Positions 21,961-33,423 of a stretch of DNA of 64,000 nt are shown piece by piece (position 1 is the first letter of the stretch; every line of letters starts with the position of its first letter). The stretch comes from Zygnema cylindricum. Its lineage: Eukaryota; Streptophyta; Zygnematophyceae; Zygnematales; Zygnemataceae. The notes beneath the pieces were generated by a model, which was not told the origin of the DNA, ran no database searches, and saw only the letters and a program-made list of their open reading frames with translations. A program made the translations under genes and the position numbers. The stretch spans positions 16,821 through 80,820 of the forward strand of contig JBBHKE010002635.1 of assembly GCA_037447655.1 (NCBI GenBank), read 5' to 3'.

Positions 21961-22888
21961 CTATCACAGACTCGTCACAGAATGCAGAAAGTTACAAAAG
22001 ATAGGAGAGGAAGAGAGGAATAGGCATTCACATGTAAAGCAAGATAAGAAAGGCTTTTAGAGATCCATAATGAAAGTTGGAGTAAAACAAAAGTTGTAAT
22101 TCAGGACGAATTTGTCCCTATCAATAAAGCCTTGTCTTTTTCCTTGCCTTTTGTGAATGATAAAATCTACGCTTGGGAAAAACAAACTACTTAACCCTAA
22201 CAGCACGAAAAGAATCTAAATGGCAGTCCAATGACAAAGTGCCACGTGTCTAATGTGACAACTACAATAATGCGCCTACAATAATGACACCTACAATAAT
22301 GCGCCTACAACAATGACGCCTACAATAATGCGCCTACAATAATGCGCCTGCAGAGGCGCTGACACACATGCCCACCCTCAATAGTGTACCCTAATATCGC
22401 GGGTCAAAGTAGGTACGATTCGATTTCGCGTAAAGCCAATATCGGTATGGTACCGAACCGGAATAATTGCCCAGAGTCGCACGAAAAACAACAATAATAT
22501 AACAACAATTCACACTGAAGTGTGGGCAAAGAAACTAAAAATATGTAAAGCTTAGTCACTTGTATTGTGGTGTATGGTGTTTATCGAATTATTTTTATGT
22601 TCCTTTATCATAATTTATCGACGCGAATTATTTTTTTGTTCCTTTATCATAATTTATCGACGCTAAGTTCCAATAAATATATAGGTCCAATAATTGTTTT
22701 CGGATAGCCCAAACTACCTTGGTTATCAATTATTGAAAATTCGCTCACAATGAATCCCTAACTTTGTCAAGAACTTTTTCCTTAATTGTTTTTCTATCAG
22801 TTTTATCTCCCTTGTTCTCCTCTCCTGTTCATAGCTTTTGATTCAAAATTATTTATTCCACAAATTGGCTTTGCACTTTTCCGCATAG

Positions 22889-22890
<2 letters not shown>
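21961..22890. other. Non-coding region, possible copia 3 LTR
   Basis: The part next to copia 3 gag (about 21961-22400) is where its 5' LTR would lie, but no second LTR copy or clear primer site is available to prove it. It contains a minisatellite at 22258-22352. The remainder to 22890 is AT-rich with no gene seen. Confidence 0.4.
22258..22352. repeat. Minisatellite of about 15-bp units
   Basis: Six imperfect units of cctacaataatgcg (variants with gacac or gacg) in tandem, ending in cctgcagaggcgc. Confidence 0.8.

Positions 22891-22891
<1 letters not shown>

Positions 22892-22926
<35 letters not shown>
22892..22926. repeat. Run of 35 T
   Basis: Uninterrupted T tract (A tract on the minus strand). 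It could be the poly(A) end of a minus-strand retroposed sequence, but no retroposon or target duplication is seen around it. Confidence 0.85.
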
Positions 22927-23029
22927 CACGCGGGGGGGAAAATTCAAAGCCGAAGTAAAAGTGACCGGAATCTTGAGTCTTGGAACTCTCCGAGACGGAG
23001 AGTATTGGAAATCCGGTAAAAAAGTAATT

Positions 23030-23895
23030 CTTTCTCGTTCTCTTCTCTCTCTGTTTTCCTCTCGCTTTTCCTCTCTTTTTTCCTCTCTTTTCCTCTCTTT
23101 TATCCTCTCTCTTTTCTTCTCTCACCCCCTCTTTCCTTCCATTTCCTCAACCTTGCAAGTCATAATAGTTGATTGTAAACCGGGAGAACGGGCATATCGG
23201 TGAAAAAATGGTTTGTTTGTTTTTTTCTCTCCCTGTCCCCTCTCCGCCCCCCTCTCTTTTTCTTATTTCTGTACCTTTTGCTTCTTCCCTATCCCTCCTT
23301 TTTCTCCCTCCCTCACACCCTCGATTCGTAGGCGGAAGAAGCTTCAGACGAGGCAATTTCTCCTTTTTTCCTTCTCTCCCTCTCCTCCTTGGTCTCTCTT
23401 TATTTCTTCCCCTTTCTTTCCTCTCATCATGGATTGGAAACCGGGCTAATATGTTTTTTTATTATTATTCCTCCACTTCCCTCTCTCCCTCTTTTTGTTT
23501 CCCTCTCTTTTCCCTCTCCCTCTCCCTCTCCCTCTCCCTCTCCCTCTCCCTCCCCCTCCCCCTACCCCTCCCCCTCCCCCTCCCCTTCCTCCTTCCTCTC
23601 CCCCTCCCTCTCCCTCTCCCCCTCCCTCTCCCTCTCCCTCTCCCCCTCCCTCTCCCTCTCCCTCTCCCCCTCCTCCCTCTCTCCCTCTTTCTTTTTCTCT
23701 ATCCCGCTCTCCCTCTCTCACCCCCTCTCCCCTTCTCCTTTCTCTCTCCCACCCCCCCCTCTCTCTCCCACTTTCTTTTTCTCTATCTCGCTCTCCCTCT
23801 CTCACCCCCTCTCTCCCTCTCCTTCCCTCTCTCCCTCCCCCCTCCCTCCCTCTCTCTTCCCCCCTTCTCCCTCTCTCTCTATCCCTTCCTCCAGC
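23030..23895. repeat. Polypyrimidine region with (CTCCCT)n core
   Basis: Almost pure C/T on the plus strand, with a regular (CTCCCT)n core at about 23511-23690. Long frames here (for instance a 261-codon Ser/Leu/Pro frame) are translations of the repeat and not genes. Such polypurine-polypyrimidine mirror tracts can form triplex DNA. Confidence 0.9.
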
Positions 23896-24010
23896 TCGCT
23901 AGGATTTTCCACCTAGTTTCACATGACAACCTCTGCGCTTCAACAACCGAATAATTTTGGATACGTCTTAGGTCTCTTACATCTGGCCTATTTTTCTCTG
24001 ACCTAATTGA

Positions 24011-24086
24011 CAAATAATTTATCTAGAAGATTAATAATTTAACTAGAAGATGAATAATTTAACCAGAAGATTAATAATTTAACTAG
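24011..24086. repeat. Four-copy 20-bp tandem repeat
   Basis: agaagattaataatttaact-like unit; agaaga recurs at 24025, 24045 and 24065. It touches the 3' end of the broken F-box/LRR gene. Confidence 0.8.
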
Positions 24087-25765
24087 ACACTGCTTTTCCA
24101 AGTGAAGTAAGCTAGATCCTTTGCCGCTATAATGATTACTGTCTAACGTTTGAAGCTGTGAGCAAAACGAGAGATATTCGAGTCTTTTGTGTGTTTCCCC
24201 ACCATCATTCGGACACTTATAAATCAAACTCAAATGTTGCAAATATGGAAAGTTTTCCTTTAAGAGAAGGAGAGCTTCATGAGTGAGATCCTCTAAAATA
24301 CCTCACATTGAGTTTCAACAAATAAAGAATTCATGTGTTTCGATTCAAAAAATGGATATAGAATCACCGGATGTCATAGCACTTACCCATTGACTTCCAT
24401 TTTTCGTAAGCCTTTCACTACACTCAATTTAGTTTCCCAAAGGTGCACAAAGATGTTCCATGTTAGGAAATCGAGTTAGCGCCTTCAAAGCTCTACATAA
24501 AATTGTATCTAAATTCTTCGTTTCACGGAAAAGCAAAGAAAAGGTGAGGTAAACTTTTTGAAGAAGTGTACAAATTGAAAGCAACTTGTAGAAATCTTCA
24601 TAGGCGGTGTCTTGAAAACAAGCAGCCAATTCTATTTCCTCTAAAACTTTACTCTAATTGAGAACTTTTGGTTGAATTCAAATTTACACCTAATATCTTC
24701 AAAAACAATCCTTGAAAAAAATCCAAAACCACATTTGCATTATCACTTTTCTGGACCTTTCCATTCCTATTTTTCTCAACAAACAAGATTTTCTCTACCA
24801 TTGCTTTGTGCGCTTCAAGGTGTGGATTGTACAACCCGAGAGCAATAAGTTTGTGATTTTTGGAAATAAGTTGTCGATAATGGTATTTTTCCAATGCTGA
24901 GATCCTGAGTTGTAGTGACTAGAGAGCAGTGCAATTAGAAAGTGTTATGAGTGTACTTTTGGATGACTTTACATCCAGGTCCACAATTATTACAGGAGAA
25001 CCTGCCTTAATAATCACTTTAACAAAACAGCCCACGAAACCACTTAAATGATCCACAACATGAAATGGGACTTGTAACTCACGAATAGTATTAAGTTTCA
25101 AGCGCGGAAAGCTAAGATTTTGCATTGAAGAATCGAGTTTAATTTCCGTTAAAAATATCAAAGATGTTATAGTTGACCATTTAATGATAACTGGTATTGG
25201 ATCATCTTTAAAACAATTATAACTGTGAAAAGATACTTTACGCAGTCCAAAAGAAGAACTAAAAAAGGAGATCGTTCACACCATTGTTAGTGAGTGAACC
25301 CATAGTCCATCTTAAAGTTATCTCTTGTAAGAGCTTGCAACCTTTTCCTGTATGCTTTACAACTAGATAAAAAAAAAACAACTCCGAGTCCTAGTACTCT
25401 CAGTTGAGACAAAGTCTTTAAACTAGCCATGAGTGTTTTTTCTCTTTCAATGTCGGGCCTAAGAGAGAGTCGAAATTGCGAGATTTCTAAATTAGACAGT
25501 TTAGAAATGAAGAAATTTAAAGACATCACCACTTGTTTCCACTACAAGGCTAAGATCAAGTTCTAATAAACTAGGAAAGACTTGAGGCATTTCCATGAGC
25601 TTGTCGATTTGTCGACACGTGATTTGCTGTACGGAATCAAGTACGATTTTTTCGGTGGAATTTAGAAACTAGTGAAAGATTAAGTATGTCAAAGTGATAT
25701 TCAAGGAAAGAAACGATGTGAGAGAGGAGATAGGGATCATGGACGACGTGTTCTTTGGTTTCCAT
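24039..25765 (-). pseudogene. F-box/LRR-like gene, broken
   Basis: Minus-strand remnant that looks like an F-box protein with leucine-rich repeats. From an ATG at 25765 the first piece reads METKEHVVHDPYLLSHIVSF then LEYHFDILNLSLVSKFHRKN, an F-box pattern at the N-terminus. Later pieces in other frames show LRR-like text: SLKTLSQLRVLGLGVV (25430), IKLDSSMQNLSFPRLKLNTI (25140), VLEEIELAACFQDTAYEDF (24630), LKALTRFPNMEHLCAPLGN (24480), LQHLSLIYKC (24240), LEYLSFCSQLQTLDS (24175). Three frames are used and stops separate them; some breaks could be introns, but no consistent GT-AG model was found, so decay is more likely. If intact it would be an SCF ubiquitin-ligase adaptor. Confidence 0.55.
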
Positions 25766-25899
25766 GGTTAAAAAAGAAAAGAGGACGGAACAAGAAAGAG
25801 AATAAAAAAATAAAAAAGATTCCAAAGGAAAAAGAGGGAAAAAAATTACAGTGTAGTAGTAGAGATAACGAGGAGGAAGAAGTACTGTAGTCAACCAGA

Positions 25900-27464
25900 A
25901 CCAAGATAAGGGTAAGGAGAAAAGTAAAACGCCATGTAAGGAGAGCTCATGCGTTCAACAAATTGGTGTTGTTATCGAAGGGCCCTTGCCGATATTACAT
26001 TTTCACCTAATTTCGAGTTCCCGACAATCAGTATTTCAATTCGATATATCGAGAAGTTCAATACCGAAATTTTTAGCCAATATATCGACAGTTAAATTGA
26101 TATTTTTATATCGCGATATCTCAATGTGCCGTTAGATCGTTTTCGTCTTCAAACCCTTCCCCCCGCTGGGCGATCACTCAGTGTTCCGTACGATATATCG
26201 TACGATTTAACTTGTTGTTAACCGAACGAATTGCCCGTATTACATATGTACGGACACCCACATATATACCTGAAATTCGATATATATTGAATATCGGCAA
26301 AGGGTCCTCGATACCCAACACTACACCGCGCATCGTTATTAGTGTCAACGACACTAATTTGGATTCTTAAAATTTTGATTTTTTTCCTCAAATAGGATAC
26401 ATGATTTTAATTTTTCCTTGACGTTAATTAAGGTACCGTACAAAATAGCGTAAAGGACGAATTATTAAAATTCTTAGGTTTAATCACAGCAACTGTGATT
26501 ATTGCTACGCGCCACATCACAACCCATAGCTCCTGGGAAACGGCTATAAGTTATATATAGCTTAAAGTCCATATATACACCCACAGGCATGTATACATTA
26601 TGCCCGTTAAGCAAGCCAATTGTTGTTCAATTTAGCATGCTATATAGCATGCCTTGTGACTCACTAGCGGGTCGCCCCCCTTCCCANNNNNNNNNNATTT
26701 AGCTAACACATGGCATCAAAACTACATAACCTGGTTTTGTTCTAGCAACAAAAATACTGGGAGCAAAAACGTTTTGCTGTTTTTTTACAATCAAAAATAT
26801 AGTCTGATATCTTATTATCACTACTTTGATTTTATGATCCTTTTCTTTTGAGGGTCATAAAAACAACGATCTTGTTTTGGTCCAATACATCAAAACTACG
26901 GTACACAATCGATTTATATTTTAATTTTTTTTTTTTTTTTTTTATCTGTTTGTTTTAAGGCTTTATTTTATCTGCAACTATTTTTCTTTTTACACCTGCA
27001 ACCCCGATGGGAAAGACAAAAAAGTGCTGTCAAACAAACAACCAGGGAAAAAGACAAAAAGAGTTTCATACTTGACACATATGAGGGTGAATGCCTACCA
27101 TTGGGTGTCAAATTTTTGGTATCTTTTTCTTCTCTCTCTCAGTAATGCACACTGTGTAAGTAAGTATATAAACACTTACATGTAAATATATACCTATACC
27201 CATATTCTTACATACTTCTTTACTCAATATTTACACACAATATGTGTGTGTGCGAGTGTAATCGAGAAAATCTGACAAAATAGTTTCTAAAACATTATCT
27301 AATATAAAGAGATAAAATAAATATCATCCAAGCTTAAGAACAATTTATATGGCCGAGAAACTAGTAGTCTTACATTCTTAGTGTCTTTTAAACTGCAGGA
27401 AACTCGGAGGAACAGACAAGAAAAAACAATAAACGTTTACACTAAAAAAGGATCTGAAAAGGAG
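25900..27464. other. Intergenic, with palindromic AT-rich patches and an assembly gap
   Basis: No gene seen. Around 26030-26300 there are several gatatatcg-type palindromes. A fragment at about 26322-26365 (acaccgcgcatcgttattag) resembles one end of the inverted-repeat element family found at 49791-50368. A T17 run lies near 26926-26943. Confidence 0.5.
26685..26696. other. Assembly gap (N run)
   Basis: About ten unknown bases follow gcccccctt-ccca; the true gap length is not known. Limits may be off by one or two bases. Confidence 0.9.
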
Positions 27465-27991
27465 ATGGAAACCGCAGAAACCATCCAAGGAGGAAAAAGA
27501 TTGAATAATTCATCCAATTTTAATGGTTATTTCGCCAATTCTTCCGATTCTACTGATCTTTCAACTGAAGAGGTAAGTTAAATAGTTTTTTTTTTCTCGG
27601 TCAAGTGTTTTTTTTTTTTTTTTGGTTTGAAGTAAGAGAAGAACTGGAGACGAAACCCACAAAAATGACACAGCGAGAGAACAAAATAAAATTGATATTT
27701 GACTTTTTTCGTCCTCTTTCTTGGAAATTCCGAATACTTCAGTTATGTCCTTATTCGATTTCTGGTTGAATTTTTACAAAGTGAAATTTCGTGTATAGGA
27801 TGTATGATTCCGTCAATCCTACACCTAGAATTCAAGCTTTCATTATTGTTAACAATACATTTTACAACATTGTAATATTATTATGCATATACATGTGCAT
27901 ATATATTATATATATTATATACATATATATTATATATGTGTGTGTGATACATATGTGTATACATAATATAATGACATATATATGTATATTC

Positions 27992-28032
<41 letters not shown>

Positions 28033-28541
28033 TATGTATATACAGATATATAAATATATATATATATATATATACATATACATACATAGCATGTATACAT
28101 GTTGTACATGACCTCTCTCCCTCTCCCTCTCCCTCTCCCTCTCCCTCTCCCTCTACCTCTCTCTCCCTCTCTCTCCCTCTCTCCCAGTGCCTCATATACA
28201 TCTAAAAGAAATGTTATAACAGCCTCCATCGTTTTTGGTGTTTTTAGTATCTCTGGGTAATAATAGGTTTGGCCATAGTATCCATTCTTTTTTTAGGCCG
28301 GAGAAGCATTTCTTTTGCAGAGAATAAAAAATTTACCTCTTTTTCTTAATTTGTATTTCTGGCGCAGGGACAAAACGGTTCGAATGAGCGACCTTCGAAA
28401 AGACAAAAAGGTTCCGACGTTGCCAAAGGTCCTAATTCTGGATTAATTTTGAACCCTCAGTGCGATACTTGTTTCGAAAGAGAAGATTTGTCAGAACGTG
28501 GTATTTTCTCAGAGTTAGAGGACATAATTTCAATTGAATGA
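27465..28541 (+). CDS. Possible small two-exon gene, unknown product
   Basis: Exon 1 27465-27572 and exon 2 28368-28541 join in phase (36 + 57 codons, TGA at 28539). The donor is GAG|gtaagtt and the acceptor ggcgcag|GG, both good plant splice signals, and splicing avoids the repeats in between. The protein is 93 residues, Ser/Asn-rich and acidic at its start, with a basic KRQKG cluster in the middle and an acidic, Cys-containing end ([16 protein letters not shown]). No family is recognised. Exon 1 could also begin at an acceptor ctgcag|GAA near 27398, in which case this is part of a longer gene. The intron holds a TA microsatellite and a (CTCCCT)n tract. Coding status is inferred from splice sites and phase alone. 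Confidence 0.35.
27881..28090. repeat. TA-rich microsatellite
   Basis: Alternating TA/TG/CA dinucleotides (atatatatat with gtgtgt and catata interruptions). Frames in it encode only Tyr/Ile repeats and are rejected as genes. Confidence 0.9.
28112..28190. repeat. (CTCCCT)n tract
   Basis: Short CTCCCT hexanucleotide array directly after the TA microsatellite, inside the putative intron of the 27465-28541 gene. Confidence 0.9.
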
Positions 28542-28551
28542 CATATACACA

Positions 28552-28650
28552 GGCGAGGAGAAGGAGGAGGAGGAGGAGGAGGGTCAGGATGATGGGAGGA
28601 GGAGGGTCAGGATGATGGGAGGAGGAGGGAGAGGAGGAGGAGGAGGAGTT
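28552..28650. repeat. GGA-rich minisatellite
   Basis: (GGA)n flanking two tandem copies of a 23-bp unit containing gggtcaggatgatggg. No coding meaning is assigned. Confidence 0.75.
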
Positions 28651-28689
28651 CGACATAGTGGACACTACGCTATCAAGTTTGGTGAATAT

Positions 28690-29290
28690 CAGGTTTGGAA
28701 AAAATAAGCCTGGCAGAAACGAAGTCCAGAAAAAAATATAGGGAAAATCTCGTCTGAAAAAAACATTTCCGTAAAAATTGAGTGTGAAAAGGATTGACAC
28801 GGGAAAAAACTCGTGTCCGAAAAAAAAGCGAGTTTGGAAAAAAATGAGTCTGTGAAAAATCGAACCCGGCGAAAACTAGAGCATAGCAGAAATCGAGTCT
28901 GAATAAACATCGATTTTAGGAAAGGATTGGGTCTGAAGAAAATCGTATCGGTTAAGATTGATTCTGCAAAATATCGAGTTTTGCAACAATCCACTTTTCG
29001 GAAAAAATCTAGTCTCGAAAACATCGAGAATCGAAAAAATCGAGTTTGGCGAAAATCGATTATAGAAATCATTCTGCCTGAAAAAGAATGAACTAGGAAA
29101 AAAAAAGAATATTGCAATAATCGCGATTTAGAAAACTTGACCTTGGAAAAAATCGAGTTTGAAAAAAATGGAGTATGATTAATATCAAGTTTAGCGAAAG
29201 TCGGTCCTAGGAAAAATTGACTTTGGAAAAATTTGAGTTTGGGGAAAAAATTGTATTTTGAAAAAGTTCGGTTAGAACTTCCGAAAACCT
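28690..29290. repeat. Degenerate minisatellite of about 16-18-bp units
   Basis: Roughly 35 diverged units of the form aaaaaatcgagtytgg (for example gcgagtttggaaaaaaatga, cgagtctgaataaacatcga). The minus-strand 142-codon frame is a translation of the array (recurrent FF, RF, DF residues) and not an independent gene. The beginning is about 150 bases after the stop of the possible gene at 27465-28541. Confidence 0.7.
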
Positions 29291-29630
29291 AAACCTTAAG
29301 AGTTTGGTTACACTATTGTAGAGATCTTCATGTTAAAAGCTTTTGGTGATTATTCTAATGAATTTATTATTTTTTTGGTTCTCTTAGACTCTAGGATAAT
29401 AGGGATGGACTCCGGCTCATTCAAAAGGTCAAAACCGAGGATCTCTTTTTGCGAGGAAAACAAGGGATTGATTTATAGGTAGGAAAAAAGTAAAAGTGGT
29501 TAGAATTTTTTGTTTACACTCAAATGTGTTTGAGTGTTAAATAATAAAAATACTTGTTACACGAGCGGTGCAGCCACAAGGAATAGGAGCTGTCAAATGC
29601 ATGTGGATTGTATGCATATGAACATTTACT

Positions 29631-29880
29631 CTCCCCTCCCCCTCCCCCTTCCTCTACCTCTCCCCCTCTCCCTCTCTCTCGCCCTCTCCCTCGTCCACTC
29701 CCTCTCCACCCCCCTCCCTTCCCCTCTCCCTCTCCCTCTCCCTCTCCCTCTCTCTCTCCCTCTCCCTCCCCCTCTCCCCCTCCCACTCCCTATCCCTCTC
29801 TCCCACTTCCTCGTTTTCTCCCTCTCCCACATCCTCTCCCTCTCCCTCTCTCTCTCCCTCTCTCTCTCTCCCTCCCTCTC
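29631..29880. repeat. (CTCCCT)n tract
   Basis: Pyrimidine-rich hexanucleotide array of about 250 bp, imperfect. A second pyrimidine-rich stretch with no fixed unit follows at 30135-30400. Frames in both are rejected as genes. Confidence 0.9.
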
Positions 29881-30419
29881 TCAATCTGAGATGTACTTAT
29901 AAAAAAATAGAGGATTGAAAGTGAAATGCAAATTTTGGTCCAAACTGAAAGAAAAGAGTGGAATGGAAGATGACAACAAGGAAGTTTTCTCTCTCAAATG
30001 AAGAAATAAAGGAAAACAAAAGATATTAAAAGATTCAAAAAAATAAAAGATATTGAAATAAAAGATTCAAGAAAACGAGGAAGAAAAAGAAGAAATTGGC
30101 AGAGGAAGTGTAGACGACTACTACAGTAGTTCATTTCTCTTCCTCTCTCCCCTTCCCTTACCCTCGTCGAGGTTTCCTTCCTTCTCCTCTCTCCCTTTTC
30201 TCCATGGCCTTCCATTCCGACTCCCCTCTCTAGCTCCATCCCGATTTCTCCCATCCTTCCACCCTTCTTTTCCATCCTTCCATTTTCCCTTTCCTTCCTT
30301 CCTCCTTCCTCCCTCCCTCCCCCCTCCCTGCCTGTCTCCCTCCCTCTCTCACGGGCCCCTCTCTCTCTCTCTCGACTACTCTCCCACCTTCTGGCACGCC
30401 CCTGCTTTTGGTTCATTAG

Positions 30420-31420
30420 CTGTCGCCACCTTTATTAGTGTGGGCCGTTACAATTTTTCCCTTACTGTTAAATTAGGTACAACCACCGTCGTACGGAAAG
30501 TACATCCACTAGTCAACTTTCCTTTGACCGAAACAACGAAAAAAGTCAAAACACGGTTTTGGAGAGTTTGAAATGTGGGGTTTTTTCCATATTTTTCAAT
30601 TATTTGAGCTCCTTCCATTTTTTTACATTATTTGTCCTTTAGTGATTACCGGGAAAACCGAAAAAGTCTTTAAGATATTTCGTACGGCTATTTTGCACGT
30701 ACTGACATTTGTCGGTGGCACTGTACTGTTGTCAGTTACACTGTCGGTTAGATAGATTTGTCGGTCTTACGATTATATCGTTTACGACAACGAAATAATA
30801 ATAAGATTTTATTATCACAATGGCCGGCGTACAATATTTCACACATGTGAAACGTCACTTTATGGACATTTATGGAATTTCGACATCTGTAACTGTCCAA
30901 TGCATCATGGATAAAGTCAAGAAAGTCAAATTAAAAATAATATGCCGTGTTTATGTGGGAAAACTTTTGACTTTTCTGACAGCTACAGTCACTTCAAAAA
31001 CACGCTTTTTTAAAACACGTTTTGAAAACAAGACTATATCTGATTTCCAGACTCGGAAGATCTTCAACGGTTAGGTGGCAAATTTGCCACGGCGACGATT
31101 CAATTTTGACCACCTGGCGTGACTAGTGTCACGCAAAAAGCCATTCATATCTAGCACGTGTTCAGTTTAACAAAAAGAGACGAGAATAAATTTGAAACTT
31201 TTGTTATCCTGCAGGCGCACTGTCAGCATCCCGCTTGAAAGTCTTTTAGGATCAACTCGTAAGGGTGTGTGCCCATGTAACCGAAAATTTGAATCGTTAC
31301 TTTGGATTTTAGCGCTGATTTTACGGTGTACTTTTCAAAGTGTTCCTATGTCAAACATTACTTGCGCCTTCATTACTTCAAATATGTGACAGTTATAGAC
31401 ATCGCCAATATCTTGCGACA
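30420..31420. other. Intergenic stretch, nothing recognised
   Basis: AT-rich DNA with many cgtacgg and gtacgg words, which are common from here to 45 kb. No gene or mobile element is supported. Confidence 0.5.
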
Positions 31421-31424
31421 CCTG

Positions 31425-31590
31425 TAGACGCCAACAAACTGCGGACATTTGTAGACGCCAACGAGCTCAGGACAAACTGTGGACATTTGTAGACTACAAC
31501 GAAACTGCGGACATTTGTAGACGCCAACGAGCTCAGGACAAACTGTGGACATTTGTAGACTACAACGAGATTGTGACATACTGGTGACAT
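31425..31590. repeat. Tandem repeat, period 66 bp
   Basis: gcggacatttgtagacgcca starts at 31441 and again at 31507; each 66-bp unit itself contains two ggacatttgtagac half-units. About two and a half copies are present. Confidence 0.8.
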
Positions 31591-32961
31591 TTGGAAACGC
31601 CCACACGTGGACAACATAACAAATCGCCTACGTCTACAAATGGCTGTACAGGTGGAATCCTCTCTTTTTAACGAAGTCGCTACCCTGTAATCTTCGCAGA
31701 CCCTGCTGGAGATTAATTCCGTACAACCAAACAAACAAATAAATTGTTTGGAAACGGACAGGCAAAGTGAACACTTAATTGCAAAAAACGTTTGACGCGT
31801 GCAATCCAGATTTTCTATTCGTCAATAGGGTAGTATTTTGATTGAAATCAGATCGAAATTTGATTCCAGTGCAAGTGTGAAGATGAGCTGGAAGTGGGTC
31901 GCGACGATAATAACGCCAAATTTTCGTACCTTCCAAGTATCAAGATGTATTTGTGCTTTTGCACATTTTTCGTACGGCGTAATATTTTCTCGTTGCAAGT
32001 CCCCTTTTCTGTGAAAACGACGGAAAAAAACCCTTACTTGAACACATGGGCACACACCCTAAGGCCTTTTCTCCATCAGGCGCCGACAGTAATCGTACGG
32101 ATATGATTACTGGCAGTAATGTTTCATTCTCTTCTCCATCAGGTCGTGTCAGCAAGGATTCTATCACGTGGGTGCTTTCATTCGATTGGATGCACGTAGA
32201 TTCTTGTTTTGACGTCGAGCGTCATCAAAGATCCCAAAAGCGAAATATCTAAACTATCCGTACAACCAACCGCAAAATAAAATGACGAAAATGTACAGTT
32301 TGTATGTTTTTGCTTTGTCGTTGTAGGTGCAGCAAATTCCGGATGATGATGGATGGTGGTGGATGGCGTCACGACATATTCTTCCAAAAAACTTTTTGTG
32401 TCGGTTTTCGTCAGATCTGATTCCCGCCTGTCCGAAGGCGCGTGGTATATGTCCGAAGGCACGTGGCAAATGTCTGACGGCGCGCGGCTTGTACCTGACC
32501 CCTCCACACGTAAACGTTTTACACGTCCGGCGATTGGCTAGTGTCCTCTTTAAGGACACTACGGTAGTGAATCACTAGACGAAGCGACCTTTTCCTTCGA
32601 AAATTCATAATCGGACGGTCAAAGTTGTCGCCCAAATGTTTGGAGATTCTTCTGGAATCTCTAGTAATGATGTTTTGTATAAAAAAAAAAAGTTACGGAC
32701 CTGTACAGCAATGACCTGGATCTGTACCAAAATGTTATTTTTCCAGTAAACAACCCCACTTTTCGCCTGATGGAGGTTCACCCTAAGTTCAGTATGAAAT
32801 CGCTACAGTGCCTTACAGATTGTACTGTAGAAACCAATATCCTCTTTGTGACGTGACGACTAAAAAAAACCTCAATTTTTTACTAGGGTCATCGTGTCCT
32901 TTTTAACAAGTATCCATGCACGACAAATGGGCTATAACGTATCGAGGCAAAAAGAATTTGT

Positions 32962-33164
32962 TACACCGCCAATCGCTATTAGCGTTAAGAAATTATTAGA
33001 GTAAACAAAAAATTAGCGTCATTCACTCTAATTTAGTGCCAGGAGACGTGGTAGATTTTGGTCCACTTCCTTAAATTGTGTAATTTATTCTATTTAAGGT
33101 ATCAATGTCAAAATTTAGGGGCGCCGAATTAGCGTGATAAACGCTAATAGCGATTCACGGTGTA
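32962..33164. mobile_element. Inverted-repeat element, family B (copy 2)
   Basis: 203-bp element with terminal inverted repeats: left tacaccgccaatcgctatta, right end the reverse complement of tacaccgtgaatcgctatta (25-bp arms with two differences). The interior has further inverted ttagcg/cgctaa words. No coding capacity, so a MITE-like non-autonomous DNA element is the best label. Related copies: 49791-50368, 63698-63866 and, more weakly, 52677-52897. Confidence 0.75.
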
Positions 33165-33283
33165 CTGTACTGTTACACGGATACAAAATTGCGTACTATA
33201 TTTATTTAGTACGACGATACACGATTTGGAAACTGTAAATACTACACCGTGAATTGCTACTGTACTATAATACAGTACTGAGT

Positions 33284-33339
33284 CTCGTACTTACTACCAT
33301 AGCACAAGGCGCTCGTACTTACTACCATAGCACAAGGCG
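33284..33339. repeat. Two-copy 28-bp tandem repeat
   Basis: ctcgtacttactaccatagc at 33284 repeats exactly at 33312; both units end in acaaggcg. Confidence 0.85.
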
Positions 33340-33423
33340 CTACTAGCACTGTGTCGTAAAAAGGGACACGAAACTCTACCATCATTTCGCGCTACGGTAC
33401 CTCGCTTTTTATGTTAATAACAG

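Noticed and set aside
22892-22926. T35 run as the poly(A) tail of a retroposed gene or SINE
   Set aside because: No retroposed sequence, promoter boxes or target duplication was found next to it.
23169-23954. 261-codon plus-strand frame and several overlapping long frames
   Set aside because: Pure Ser/Leu/Pro text produced by the (CTCCCT)n repeat; open in many frames at once, with no domain.
27862-28201. Frames of about 100 codons rich in Tyr and Ile on both strands
   Set aside because: Translations of the TA microsatellite and adjacent CTCCCT tract.
28689-29117. 142-codon minus-strand frame
   Set aside because: Follows the 16-18-bp minisatellite; periodic Phe/Arg residues arise from the repeat.
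31425-31590. CRISPR-like alternation of repeats
   Set aside because: Units are plain tandem repeats without unique spacers, and the DNA is from a plant-type nuclear genome.
31393-31734. 113-codon minus-strand frame with repeated VYKCPQF text
   Set aside because: Produced by the 66-bp tandem repeat, a multiple of three; no start or splice context.
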